Origin: Mesorhizobium sp.
GTDB lineage: Bacteria; Pseudomonadota; Alphaproteobacteria; Rhizobiales; Rhizobiaceae
Assembly (NCBI GenBank): GCA_004017535.1
Contig: SAJS01000004.1
Span: 310,001 to 374,000, forward strand
Length of the DNA stretch: 64,000 nt
Reading direction: 5' to 3'
A model generated the notes under the pieces. It saw only the letters and a list, made by a program, of their open reading frames with translations. It had not been told where the DNA came from and made no database searches. How positions within the stretch are numbered: position 1 is the stretch's first letter; each line of letters starts with the position of its first letter. Positions 1-8,452 of the stretch are shown piece by piece. The position numbers were made by a program, and so were the translations under genes.

Positions 1-277
1 CGGTCGCGGCACTTGAAGTGAGTATGCTGTTGAAAAGCGCAAGCCGGAACTCACCGGCCACGTCGACGCCTCCCATATGCCCGTCGAGCACACCAAGAAG
101 TCTCAGGTAGTGCTCGCCGGTGGGATGCTCGGGAAAAAGATGAAGCGGCCGCGCATTGAACTCAACCGTCGGTGTCACGCTGGAGGCGAGTGTCCAATAG
201 ATCGGAAGAAGCGACCAGGCGAGCAGCAGCGCAACGCCGGCCCAGATTCCAAGACGGATGTGCCGCGGTTCCTTCAT
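1..277 (-). CDS. Sugar ABC transporter permease, MalG type (partial, 3' end outside window)
   Basis: Inner-membrane subunit of a carbohydrate ABC importer. Only the first 92 codons are present; the gene runs off the left edge. Reading the minus strand from 277 gives MKEPRHIRLGIWAGVALLLA and then LLPIYWTLASS, the first membrane segment and PIYW-type motif usual at the start of MalG-type permeases. A periplasmic loop follows, and the stretch LFNSILTSSAAT at the edge is typical of the start of the second membrane segment. The ATG overlaps the stop of the upstream permease (TGATG), so the two are translationally coupled. It belongs to the operon with the binding protein at 1194-2462. An ATPase gene, if any, would lie outside the window. 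The EAA loop cannot be seen here. Confidence 0.85.
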   Translation of the reverse strand, partial: MKEPRHIRLGIWAGVALLLAWSLLPIYWTLASSVTPTVEFNARPLHLFPEHPTGEHYLRLLGVLDGHMGGVDVAGEFRLALFNSILTSSAAT

Positions 278-1197
278 CAGTCGAGCCTCGTGCTGCGGTG
301 GATGCGCAGCACATAACCAAGCGATATGGCGAGCGAAATGAAGGTGACCATCAGCGACAATGCCATGCCGTACGAGAAATTGAGTTTCTTGAAGGCCTCA
401 AGATAGATCTGCAGCAGGATTGGCCGCGTCTCCAGACTGTTGCGGGCAAGCACGATCGCTTCGTCGAACAAGTTGAAGGCCGACACTGTGGCATTGGTCA
501 TCGCCACTGCGATCGCCCCGCGCGTCAGCGGCAATGTAATATTGCGGAACATCACAAGGCGACTGGCGCCGTCGATGCGCGCGGCCTCATAGAGGTCGCC
601 CGGAATACTTTGCATCGCTGCCAGCACGATAACGATGGTGAGCGGCAACATGCGCCAGATATGCACCACCGAGACTGCAAGCATGGCGCTGGTGCTGTCA
701 TTGAACCAGAGATGACCCTCGTAGTCCAAACCGATCATCACCAGCAACCCGTTGAGAAGGCCGGGGCCAGGCGAATAGATCCATTGCCATATGACGCCGC
801 TGACCACGCCGGGCAGCGCCCACGGCAGGACCACGGCTGCCAACACCCACTGACGCCCGCTCTTCAACTGATTGATGAGTGAAGCCGCAAGGACCCCCAG
901 CACCGTCTCGGCGAAAACGGCGATTACGACATATTTGAAGGTGTTGAGCCAAGCCTGCCCCACCTCTACGTCGCTGAAGACACGCGTATAATTGGAGATG
1001 CCGACGAACGGGGTCCCTGCTTGCATCGGGTTGACTCGGTGCAAGCTGTCCCATGCGGTGCTCAGCAATGGGTAGAAAACGAGCCCGCCCATGGTGAGCA
1101 GGATCGGCAGCACCATCAAAAACGCGGTCGTGGCGTCCCCAATTTTGCGGGCGCCACGACCTTGTCGCGGGAGGACAGTTACCGTTTGCGACGTCAC
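277..1197 (-). CDS. Sugar ABC transporter permease, MalF type
   Basis: Inner-membrane permease of a carbohydrate ABC importer, 306 aa, about the usual size of 290-310. Hydrophobic segments are distributed as in the family. The cytoplasmic EAA loop that docks with the ATPase reads EAARIDGASRLVMF, followed by LPLTRGAI. Translation starts with GTG at 1197, which overlaps the TGA of the binding-protein gene (GTGA), and the stop overlaps the ATG of the next permease. These overlaps show one polycistronic unit: binding protein, MalF type, MalG type. The neighbouring alpha-galactosidase and AraC regulator suggest alpha-galactosides as substrate. That is inference from context, since permeases of this family do not reveal substrate. 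Confidence 0.9.
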   Translation of the reverse strand: MTSQTVTVLPRQGRGARKIGDATTAFLMVLPILLTMGGLVFYPLLSTAWDSLHRVNPMQAGTPFVGISNYTRVFSDVEVGQAWLNTFKYVVIAVFAETVLGVLAASLINQLKSGRQWVLAAVVLPWALPGVVSGVIWQWIYSPGPGLLNGLLVMIGLDYEGHLWFNDSTSAMLAVSVVHIWRMLPLTIVIVLAAMQSIPGDLYEAARIDGASRLVMFRNITLPLTRGAIAVAMTNATVSAFNLFDEAIVLARNSLETRPILLQIYLEAFKKLNFSYGMALSLMVTFISLAISLGYVLRIHRSTRLD

Positions 1198-2462
1198 TGC
1201 TTGACGGCTTCAGCCGCAGCCTCGGCGATGCGCTGAACGGCCTGCTCCACCGTGATCTCACCTTTTGCGGCGCTGTTGATCGAGGTGTTGACGGCCAGCG
1301 AGAATTGCGGATACCAGGCTGGCGCGCCGGACGGAAACAGTGCCTCAACGGTAGGCGCCTGCTCCACAAGCGCCTCGCCGCTGACAAGCTTGCCCTGTTG
1401 CTGCAGCTCTGCGAGCGCGGACGTGCGCGTCGGCAATACCCCGTTTGCATAGTTGTGGATCTGATAGTCCTTGGATGTCATCCATTTGATGAATTCCTTG
1501 GCCGCTTCCGGGTTCTGGGCATTCCTTGGGATGCCGAGGCCCTCCAGCAGCCCGAATGAGCGCGTCTTGCCGCTTTCGGTGGCGACCGGAATCGCCTGAA
1601 CCTGTCCGGCAACGACAGACTGCGCGGGATCATTGTAAGCGCCAAGACGGCCCGGTTCGCCGCTGATCATGATGCTGGTCAGTCCCTTGGCGAAAAGTGT
1701 CTCATTGATCTCACTGTCTTTAAGACCGGTAGAGGCGGGGTCAACCAAGCCTTCCTTCAGCAGCATCATCTCGAAGGCCATCGCTTTATAGCCGGCGGAG
1801 TCTGGCGCAGTGAACAGAGGTTTCATATCCTTGTCGAAGAGATCTCCGCCGAACGCCTTGGTTAGAAGGTACCAGCTTGTCGACGCGCCTTCGGTCGCGG
1901 AAAGTGGCAGGCCGATCGGATACTTTACGATTCCCTTGGCCTTGACGGCCTTCGCCGCCGCCACAAGCTCGTCGAGCGTCCTTGGCATGACGGTCACGCC
2001 GGCGTCGGCGAACTGCTTCTTGTTCACCAGCATGACGCGAAAGTCATTTGTGTAAGGAATGGCCAGAACCTTGCCGTTCACGTTGAAGATCGTCGAACCC
2101 TTGATGTCATCGAGGGTCGCGGCGTCAACGGTGTCGTTGAGCGGCGTATACCAATCTGCCGCAGCGAACTGGCCGGTCCAGGACCAGTCGAACTCAGTCA
2201 CGTCAGCCGGCGCCGTGCCAGCCAGCAACGCCGTTGAAATCTTCACCGACACGTCGTCCCATGACGCCGTCTGCAGATCAAGCTTGATGCCGGTGGCATT
2301 CTCGAAATCGGCCGCCATATTTGCATCCTGAGGCGAGGGTAGGAGCACCGAAACTGTTTGTCCCGCAAAGGGCTTGGCATCATCGGCCAGCGCAATTCCG
2401 CTGGTAGTGGCCATCAAAACGACGCTGAAGGCGAGGATCAGATTAGGCTTCGGCAAACGCAT
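1194..2462 (-). CDS. Sugar ABC transporter substrate-binding protein (SBP_bac_1 type)
   Basis: Periplasmic binding protein of the transporter encoded immediately downstream, 422 aa. I chose the ATG at 2462 because it has a good GGGAG ribosome site about 7 nt upstream and starts a classic signal peptide (MRLPKPNLILAFSVVLMATT, then an ALA-DD cleavage region). A longer reading from 2504 would add 14 non-signal residues. The mature part has the extracellular solute-binding family 1 look: an early ENATGIKLDLQT motif and a late EAAKEFIKWMTSKDYQI helix. The gene is first in the transporter operon and lies 206 bp downstream of the AraC-type regulator on the same strand, leaving room for its own promoter. 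The substrate is probably an alpha-galactoside, from context only. Confidence 0.88.
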   Translation of the reverse strand: MRLPKPNLILAFSVVLMATTSGIALADDAKPFAGQTVSVLLPSPQDANMAADFENATGIKLDLQTASWDDVSVKISTALLAGTAPADVTEFDWSWTGQFAAADWYTPLNDTVDAATLDDIKGSTIFNVNGKVLAIPYTNDFRVMLVNKKQFADAGVTVMPRTLDELVAAAKAVKAKGIVKYPIGLPLSATEGASTSWYLLTKAFGGDLFDKDMKPLFTAPDSAGYKAMAFEMMLLKEGLVDPASTGLKDSEINETLFAKGLTSIMISGEPGRLGAYNDPAQSVVAGQVQAIPVATESGKTRSFGLLEGLGIPRNAQNPEAAKEFIKWMTSKDYQIHNYANGVLPTRTSALAELQQQGKLVSGEALVEQAPTVEALFPSGAPAWYPQFSLAVNTSINSAAKGEITVEQAVQRIAEAAAEAVKQ

Positions 2463-2668
2463 GATTATCTCCCGTGACGTCGCGAGCGGCAGGATTGTCC
2501 CCACTATGCTTTTTGGCCGCTGCCCGCGCCAATAGATGATAACGATATCGCTGGAAATTCTGATATTCTTGCCGGTTTCGACCCAAATTTTCAGGTTTTT
2601 CAGCCCTTAGGTCTGTCGCAGGAGCAAGAATCCGGCGCTGGTGCGAAGCGTCAACGTCCGGGTGATGT

Positions 2669-3544
2669 TCAGGCGCGGAAACGGCGGCGGTAGTCCTTCG
2701 GCGTGCAGCCAACCTGCCGCTGGAATGCATCGTAAAAGCGGCTGAGAGAGCCGTGGCCGCTTTCGAAAGCCACTTCGATAATTGCCATATCGCTGTCGGC
2801 CAAAAGCTTCAGTGCATGGTTGAGCCGCCGGCGACGCAGATATTGCGCGATGGACTGTCCCAGGACCTTCTGAAAGGTCGCGGTTGCGTTTGTCGGATGG
2901 AGTCCGCCGACAAGCGCTACGTCCGCAACGTTGATCGGCTTGGCGAATTCGTTGTTGATGAAGGTCGTCATCTGCTGCACCCGCGCAACCACCCGCCGGT
3001 CGGCGACATGCATCGCCTGGCGCCGATGTTCAGCTTCGAGGGCGCCCACGCCTATTTCGGCGATGCGCGGGTCGGCCGCCAGCCTGCGAAGGCGAAGGCG
3101 AACCTCGTCGCGTAATATGTCGGCGGCCAGTTCGCTGTTGGTGTCCCACTCTCGCGCCCAGCGCGTCACCAATAATGCATCGGCAGCGTCGATGGACGAG
3201 CCCGTGACGACGTGCCCCGCCATGAGGTCGTTCTTGAAATCACTTGAGACCGCAAGGGACAGCAGATCGGCGAATGGCACGTAGATGCAGACGAGCTCCG
3301 TTCCGTCACCAGCAGATATCACCTGGTGAGGAACAGCGGCCCAGAAGCAGTAGATGGCACCTTCGCGCAGGCTGACCTGCTTGCCATTGATGAGATAGGT
3401 CATACCGCCGCGCGTGATGACGTTGAGTTCCACATGGTCGTGCCAGTGGGCTTCCGGCATAGGCTCCACGATATGCGTCTCAGCCAGGAATTCGTCCGGC
3501 TTGAGAAAACGGTTGCCGGTCTGGCGCGGGTCAAGCTGACGCAT
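2669..3544 (-). CDS. AraC-family transcriptional regulator (cupin sensor plus HTH)
   Basis: Transcription factor of 291 aa. The N-terminal half looks like a cupin-type sugar-sensing domain (EAHWHDHVELNVITRGGMTYLING, read across residues ~30-55). The last ~100 residues form an AraC double helix-turn-helix: NVADVALVGGLHPTNATATFQ, then a long linker helix, then IIEVAFESGHGSLSRFYDAF and the closing CTPKDYRRRF signature. It is divergent from melA, with 146 bp between the two starts, and upstream of the transporter genes on its own strand. It therefore most likely controls both arms of the alpha-galactoside unit. A 10-bp inverted repeat between it and melA is a candidate binding site (separate entry). 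AraC proteins of this arrangement usually activate in the presence of the sugar. Confidence 0.9.
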   Translation of the reverse strand: MRQLDPRQTGNRFLKPDEFLAETHIVEPMPEAHWHDHVELNVITRGGMTYLINGKQVSLREGAIYCFWAAVPHQVISAGDGTELVCIYVPFADLLSLAVSSDFKNDLMAGHVVTGSSIDAADALLVTRWAREWDTNSELAADILRDEVRLRLRRLAADPRIAEIGVGALEAEHRRQAMHVADRRVVARVQQMTTFINNEFAKPINVADVALVGGLHPTNATATFQKVLGQSIAQYLRRRRLNHALKLLADSDMAIIEVAFESGHGSLSRFYDAFQRQVGCTPKDYRRRFRA

Positions 3545-3590
3545 TCGCTCCCTCCGTTTTGCGCGCCCCGGCTAGCGCGGTTCCACTTAA

Positions 3591-3634
3591 AAACCGGAAA
3601 TATCAATTGCATTCAAGCAAGCATTTTCCGGTTT
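3591..3634. promoter_or_regulatory. Candidate AraC-type binding site between araC-like gene and melA
   Basis: A perfect 10-bp inverted repeat: AAACCGGAAA at 3591-3600 and TTTCCGGTTT at 3625-3634, separated by 24 bp. It sits in the 146-bp divergent intergenic region, 57 bp before the melA start. A shorter related half-site (AAACCGG, minus strand, about 2573-2580) lies in the gap ahead of the binding-protein gene. The assignment to the AraC regulator is inference from position. Confidence 0.5.
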
Positions 3635-3690
3635 CCAATGGCAATAGGGAAGCTGCGTCGAAAGCGCATAGCAAGGACTGGATACCCGCA

Positions 3691-5025
3691 ATGCCCAAGA
3701 TCTGTCTCGTCGGCGCCGGAAGCACGGTGTTCGCCCGCAACATCCTCAGCGACGTGCTGAGCAATGAAGCTCTCGCGCGTTGCGAAATCGCGCTTCACGA
3801 TCTCGATCCGGACCGCCTTGCCACCTCCGAGATCATGACGCGCCGCATCTGCCGCGCGCTTGGGATCGAGGACGAGGTAAGGCTCGTCGCGACAGTCGAT
3901 CGGGCAATCGCCCTCAAGGACGCCGACTTTGTCATCCTGATGATGCAGGTGGGCGGCTATAAGCCGGCCACTGTCACCGATTTCGAAGTCCCGAAAAGGT
4001 TCGGCCTGAGGCAGACCATTGCCGACACTCTGGGCATCGGTGGCATCTTCCGGGCCCTGCGTACAATTCCCGTCGTGTTTGCCATCGCCGACGACATGCG
4101 CAAGCATTGCCCGCAGGCGCTGATGATGAACTATGTGAACCCGATGGCCATGATCAGCTGGGCCATGGCAGAGGGCTATCCGGACATTCGCTATGTCGGC
4201 CTGTGTCACTCCGTTCAGGAAACATCGCAATTCCTGGCCCGCACTCTCGGCGAGGATATTGCCGACATCGACTATCTGTGTGCCGGCCTTAATCATGTGG
4301 CCTTCTTCCTCAAGTTCGAAAAACGCCTACCCGACGGCGGCCGTGTAGACCTTTACCCGCGGCTTCGGCAGATTGCTCGCGATGGGACTTTTCCCGTCGA
4401 TGATGCAGTTCGTTTCGCGGTCATGAAGCACTTCGGCCATTTCGTTACCGAAAGTTCCATCCACTTTGCAGAGTACACGCCCTGGTTTATCAAGCGCGGC
4501 CGCGAGGATTTGCTGGAACAATTCCGGTTGCCGCTCGACGAATACATCACGCGTTGCGAAAGACAGGTCGCGCAATGGCACCAACTGCGCGATGAACTGG
4601 AAGACGAGAGTCGGCCGATCGAAGTCTCGCGCAGCAAAGAGTATGCTGCTGCCATCATTCATGCCTGCGTGACGGGTGAGCCAAGCCTGATCTACGGCAA
4701 TGTCGGCAACCGGGGCTTAATCGAAAATCTGCCATCGAACGCCGCGGTCGAGGTTCCCTGCCATGTCGATCGCAACGGCATTCAGCCTATTCGCATCGGA
4801 CGCATTCCGGTTCAGCTCGCCGCCATCATGCGGAGCAACATCAATGTGCAGGAGCTGGCGGTGACAGCCGCCCTGACGGGAAGGCGCGAGCATATCTACC
4901 ACGCAGCCGCCATGGACCCCCACACGGCAGCGGAGCTTTCGCTTGCCGAAATCGATGCCTTGGTGGATGCGCTGATTGAAGCTCATGGCAGCTTGTTGCC
5001 TGCCTTTGCCCGGACTGCCCAATGA
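3691..5025 (+). CDS. melA: Alpha-galactosidase, glycoside hydrolase family 4
   Basis: Cytoplasmic alpha-galactosidase of the NAD- and metal-dependent GH4 family, 444 aa. It hydrolyses imported alpha-galactosides such as melibiose by an oxidation-elimination mechanism. Visible motifs are the N-terminal dinucleotide-binding GAGS (8-11), TDFEVPKRFGLRQTIADTLG (96-115), NYVNPMAM (147-154), the metal-ligand segment GLCHSVQ (170-176; Cys172 and His173), GLNHVAF (199-205) and FVTESSIHFAEYTPWF. These match E. coli MelA closely, including the CHSV form typical of alpha-galactosidases within GH4. I used the ATG at 3691 because it begins the family N-terminus (MPKICLVGAGS); an upstream in-frame start would only add an unrelated 44-residue leader. 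The stop overlaps the next gene (ATGA). Confidence 0.93.
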   Translation: MPKICLVGAGSTVFARNILSDVLSNEALARCEIALHDLDPDRLATSEIMTRRICRALGIEDEVRLVATVDRAIALKDADFVILMMQVGGYKPATVTDFEVPKRFGLRQTIADTLGIGGIFRALRTIPVVFAIADDMRKHCPQALMMNYVNPMAMISWAMAEGYPDIRYVGLCHSVQETSQFLARTLGEDIADIDYLCAGLNHVAFFLKFEKRLPDGGRVDLYPRLRQIARDGTFPVDDAVRFAVMKHFGHFVTESSIHFAEYTPWFIKRGREDLLEQFRLPLDEYITRCERQVAQWHQLRDELEDESRPIEVSRSKEYAAAIIHACVTGEPSLIYGNVGNRGLIENLPSNAAVEVPCHVDRNGIQPIRIGRIPVQLAAIMRSNINVQELAVTAALTGRREHIYHAAAMDPHTAAELSLAEIDALVDALIEAHGSLLPAFARTAQ

Positions 5026-5816
5026 GCGGCTTCGACCTGTCGGGGAAGGTTGCCGTCGTCACCGGCGCACAACGCGGGATCGGACTAGGCGTTGCCACAG
5101 AACTCGCGCGTGCTGGGGCGCACGTCGTTCTCACGGGCATCATGGATGCCGATGGCGATCGCGCTGCTGCCGATCTCTGTGCCTCTGGCTTGGCCGCAAC
5201 CTATCGCCATATGGATACGAGCGATGAGTTGGAGGTGACGCGCGTGATCGACGATATATTTGCCGAGATGGGTCGAGTTGACGTTGCGGTTGCCAATGCT
5301 GCGATCTACCCGAACACCAACATCGCATCGATCACGCCAAGCGAGTGGGACAGCGTCATGGCGGTCAACCTGCGAGGGCCTTTCCTGCTGGCGAAGGCCT
5401 GTCTTCCCCACTTTCAGCGGCAGTGTTGTGGCCGGGTAGTCTTTTTATCGTCAATAACGGGTGCGCGCGTATCGTCTCCCGGATATTCCCACTATGCGTC
5501 AAGCAAGGCCGGGATTTTGGGGTTCATGCGCACGGCAGCCCTCGAATTCGCGCCCTGGAACGTAACTCTGAATGCCGTCGAGCCCGGCAACATCCTGACC
5601 GAAGGCGTTATGGAACATCAACCGCAGAGCTTCGTGGATGCCCAGCGTGCTGCCGTCCCCCTTCGCCGTCTCGGCACACCACAGGACGTTGCCCATGCAG
5701 TGCGTTTTCTGGCCTCGGATGAAGCGGCCTATATCACAGGCCAAAGCATCGTGGTGGACGGCGGGCAGACCTTGCCTGAGATGTTTACCGCGGTCCTACC
5801 GGAAGCGGCGCGTTGA
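5022..5816 (+). CDS. SDR-family NAD(P)-dependent dehydrogenase
   Basis: Short-chain dehydrogenase/reductase, 264 aa. It has the cofactor motif TGAQRGIG (14-21), NAA (92-94), the Ser near 144 and the catalytic pair Tyr158-x3-Lys162 in the YASSK segment. The C-terminal YITGQSIVVDGGQTLPE segment is typical of classical SDRs. Asp42 at the end of beta strand 2 could point to NAD rather than NADP, a weak inference. The start overlaps the melA stop by 4 bp, so the two are translationally coupled. It probably oxidises a sugar or sugar alcohol released by MelA or imported by the adjacent transporter. The substrate cannot be read from the sequence; a polyol such as galactitol is a reasonable guess given the GatZ and kinase genes next door. 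Confidence 0.88.
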   Translation: MSGFDLSGKVAVVTGAQRGIGLGVATELARAGAHVVLTGIMDADGDRAAADLCASGLAATYRHMDTSDELEVTRVIDDIFAEMGRVDVAVANAAIYPNTNIASITPSEWDSVMAVNLRGPFLLAKACLPHFQRQCCGRVVFLSSITGARVSSPGYSHYASSKAGILGFMRTAALEFAPWNVTLNAVEPGNILTEGVMEHQPQSFVDAQRAAVPLRRLGTPQDVAHAVRFLASDEAAYITGQSIVVDGGQTLPEMFTAVLPEAAR

Positions 5817-5991
5817 AGGCGGTTATCAAGCGAAACATAGCCTTCCGCTCATCGCAGCATCCAACAGCACAATCCCGACCGAGATCAAGTCCTATGCCGA
5901 CCGCGCTATCGCCCCAGATTGTGCTCCGCTTGTGTATCGCTCGAGCTCATGTCCTCCGTCTTCTCCAGTGGAACACTCCGGCGAAGACGGC

Positions 5992-7278
5992 TTACTGGTT
6001 CGTGGCTTTGCGATAGATGTCGAGCACGCGTGTCACGCTGCCGAGCAGAAGCCCACGCGCGGTTGGTCTGATGCGGCCCGCGCCGACCTCGACATCGAGC
6101 TGGCCAATATATTGGCTGATCAGCGGGCGGGGGATCTCCCTGTCGCCAAGCGCGGCCAGCACCGCTCCGGTTGCGCGCTGCGCTTCCGGCGCCAGCCAGT
6201 AGTAACGGATGCGGTCGCTGAAGGAGAAATGCCGCCGCAGACGCTGCTCGTCGGGCGTGCCGCAATAGTATTTCTGCCAGTTGCCGGGCGAGGCGAGCAT
6301 CACGCGCTCCATGGCCGCCGGCAGGGTTTCACGCAACGGATCGGGCGCCAGTTCGTCGGCAATGTGGCTGAGGCCGTAGAGCGCCTCGCGCAGCGCGAAG
6401 GTCAGCCATGGGCCGACTTTGAGGATGGCGAAACCGTCACGCACCAGCATGCCGAGCGCTTCCGAGGGCTGGTAGTCGGTCGAGTGCGCTTCGAAAACGA
6501 ATTGCGGCATGCGTTCCAGCACAGCGACCAGCTCGGTCGCTTTCTCCGTCGCATAGGCGACGATATCGGCATTGCCGAATTCGACGCCGGGCTGGACGAC
6601 GACGCCAACGACTCGGTCAAAGGCGCCATCGAGGCTGAGGCGAGAGAAAGCCTTGCGGTGAACCTCGACCGTGCGGAGCGCGTCGGCAGGCTCGGTAACA
6701 TGCATGTGCTCGAGCGGTTCGAGCGCGCCGCCGGGCACCGGCACCTCGGTGCCGATTATGTAGACGGGTTTCTCACCGCCGGTGCGCGCGATGGCCGCCT
6801 CGGCGACCTTGGCAAGCTCGGCCGCGCGGGCGGCAATCGTCTCGTCGGGGAGCGGCACCGGATCGTCGGCGCAGGCCATGCTGGTGTCGAGATGCAGCTT
6901 GGTGAAGCCGGCGGCCGCATAGGCGTCGATCATCGCGGCCGCTTTCCGCATCGCCTCGGCGGCGGAGTCGTGCTTCCAGGGATTGGGTCCAAGATGGTCG
7001 CCGCCGAGGATCAGACGATCGAGGGGAAGATCAGCCCTTCTGGCATGCGTTTCGACGAGGCGGCGGAAGGCCGCCGGCGCCATGCCGGTGTAGCCGCCCT
7101 CGTGATTGACCTGGTTGCAGGTCGCCTCGATCAGCACATCGGCGCCGTGCAGCGCGCCATGGCGAAGCGCTGCCTCGATCACCAGCGGATGCGCCGAGCA
7201 GATCGAGGTGATGCCTCCCTTGCCGCCTGCTGCCCGCTGCGCGCCGATGGCCGCGAATCTCTTGGTCGCGCAGCTCAT
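5992..7278 (-). CDS. GatZ/KbaZ-family protein, probable tagatose-6-phosphate 4-epimerase
   Basis: Protein of 428 aa in the GatZ/KbaZ family (usual length ~420). Recognised motifs are GITSICSAHPLVIEAAL, EATCNQVNHEGGYTG and LILGGDHLGPNPWK, plus TKLHLDTSMAC. In enteric bacteria GatZ/KbaZ is the non-catalytic partner of the class II tagatose-bisphosphate aldolase GatY/KbaY, but no GatY/KbaY gene is present here. As I recall it, the galactitol/altritol pathway of Agrobacterium tumefaciens C58 uses a GatZ homologue next to a tagatose kinase as a tagatose-6-phosphate 4-epimerase. The pairing here with a PfkB kinase (4-bp ATGA overlap) fits that role better than a chaperone role. Family assignment is firm; the epimerase function is inference. 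Confidence 0.85.
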   Translation of the reverse strand: MSCATKRFAAIGAQRAAGGKGGITSICSAHPLVIEAALRHGALHGADVLIEATCNQVNHEGGYTGMAPAAFRRLVETHARRADLPLDRLILGGDHLGPNPWKHDSAAEAMRKAAAMIDAYAAAGFTKLHLDTSMACADDPVPLPDETIAARAAELAKVAEAAIARTGGEKPVYIIGTEVPVPGGALEPLEHMHVTEPADALRTVEVHRKAFSRLSLDGAFDRVVGVVVQPGVEFGNADIVAYATEKATELVAVLERMPQFVFEAHSTDYQPSEALGMLVRDGFAILKVGPWLTFALREALYGLSHIADELAPDPLRETLPAAMERVMLASPGNWQKYYCGTPDEQRLRRHFSFSDRIRYYWLAPEAQRATGAVLAALGDREIPRPLISQYIGQLDVEVGAGRIRPTARGLLLGSVTRVLDIYRKATNQ

Positions 7279-8222
7279 GCGCGTGTACCGGCCCCAGCTA
7301 TGAAAGCCTCGACATCGGCGAGCCGATGAATGCCTTCCATGGGCCCCTTCCGCGTTACGGCCAGCGCGCCGCAGGCGTTGGCGATGCGCAGCGCCTCGGC
7401 AGGCGCGGCGCCGCGCAGCCAGAAGGATACGAAGCCGGCTCCGAAGCAGTCGCCGGCACCAGTCGGGTCCACTTCGTTAACGGCGAACCCGGGCATTGCG
7501 ACCGAGCGCTGGCGATCGTGATAGACGGCGCCGTCAGCGCCTCTCTTCAGCACGATGCAGGCTATGCCCCGACCAAGCAGGTCGGCGATCGCGCCCTGCT
7601 CGTCGCCCGCTGAAGAGAACAGGAGCAACTCGTTGCCGCTTGGCAGAAAGACGTCGGTCAGCGCCAACACGCTGTCGAGTGCCTCGCGCATGCCGGAGTG
7701 CTGCATGATCTCGCGCCGGACATTGGGGTCGAAGGACACGGTGCCGCCCCTGGCCTTCACGGCCGCTGTCGCGGCGAGCACAACGTCGGTCGCCTTCTCC
7801 GAGAACAGCGACGAGCCCATGACATGAAAGTGGTCGGCGTCGGCAAGCAAGTGTCTTGCGGCATCATCGATGTCCAACAGGCCCGCCGCGCTGTTGCGGA
7901 TGTTGAAGATGAAATGCCTGGAAGCGTCGGCTCTATAGGTGACGAAGGCGGTGCCAGTGGCGTGGCCTTCATGGGCGGCGATCGCCGAAACATCCGCGCC
8001 GAGCCGGCGCAGTCGGTCTATGTTCAGTTGGCCGAAATCGTCCCTGCCAACGGCGCCGATGAGACCCGCTGGCTGGCCAAGCGCTGCCGCTTGGCCAATG
8101 AAGATCGCAGGCGCGCCGGATGGGAACGGCCCTACCAGCGGCCCGGCTTCGAGAAAGCTCTGGCCGATCCGATCCGCCATGATCTCGACGAGGATCTCGC
8201 CGGCGGAAACCAGCTTCTTCAT
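7275..8222 (-). CDS. PfkB-family carbohydrate kinase (possible tagatose kinase)
   Basis: Cytoplasmic sugar kinase of the ribokinase/PfkB family, 315 aa. The first PfkB signature region (GAPAIFIGQAAALGQPAGLIG) and the second, DPTGAGDCFGAG (252-263, catalytic Asp258), are intact. I chose the ATG at 8222 because a GGGAGG ribosome site lies about 7 nt upstream and the protein then begins MKKLVSAGEILVEIM, normal for the family; an upstream frame adds 20 odd residues. It overlaps the GatZ-like gene by 4 bp, and together they form a two-gene operon divergent from the LacI regulator. Expected reaction: phosphorylation of a ketose (tagatose or fructose type) feeding the GatZ-like enzyme. The substrate is inferred. 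Confidence 0.88.
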   Translation of the reverse strand: MKKLVSAGEILVEIMADRIGQSFLEAGPLVGPFPSGAPAIFIGQAAALGQPAGLIGAVGRDDFGQLNIDRLRRLGADVSAIAAHEGHATGTAFVTYRADASRHFIFNIRNSAAGLLDIDDAARHLLADADHFHVMGSSLFSEKATDVVLAATAAVKARGGTVSFDPNVRREIMQHSGMREALDSVLALTDVFLPSGNELLLFSSAGDEQGAIADLLGRGIACIVLKRGADGAVYHDRQRSVAMPGFAVNEVDPTGAGDCFGAGFVSFWLRGAAPAEALRIANACGALAVTRKGPMEGIHRLADVEAFIAGAGTRA

Positions 8223-8300
8223 CAGGTCCTCCCGGCATTTGCCGCGTGTGGCGTAACCTCGAAACGGAATAAGCCGCGCCATTCTTCACGTCAATTAATA

Positions 8301-8320
8301 AATTTACGCACGCGATAATT
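8301..8320 (-). promoter_or_regulatory. Candidate LacI-family operator, copy 1
   Basis: On the minus strand this reads AATTATCGCGTGCGTAAATT, 78 bp before the kinase start. It shares the core CG(T/C)(G/A)CGTAAA with the sequences at 11792 and 23624 (separate entries). It lies in the 230-bp divergent region between the kinase/GatZ operon and the LacI regulator gene. It is the weakest of the three copies. Confidence 0.5.
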
Positions 8321-8452
8321 TTCGTCAGCGAATTGAAACTTGAAGCGCTTCCTGTAAAGTTTTGAACTTGCAGTTCCGGGTCGGCGCACCGTATGGAAGG
8401 CGCCGGGACGGCGCATGCACCAGGCGGGAAATCCGTGGCGCGAGGGCTTTGA

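Noticed and set aside
5638-7329. 563-codon open frame on the plus strand opposite the GatZ-like gene
   Set aside because: Antisense shadow; the minus-strand frame has clear family motifs and good starts.
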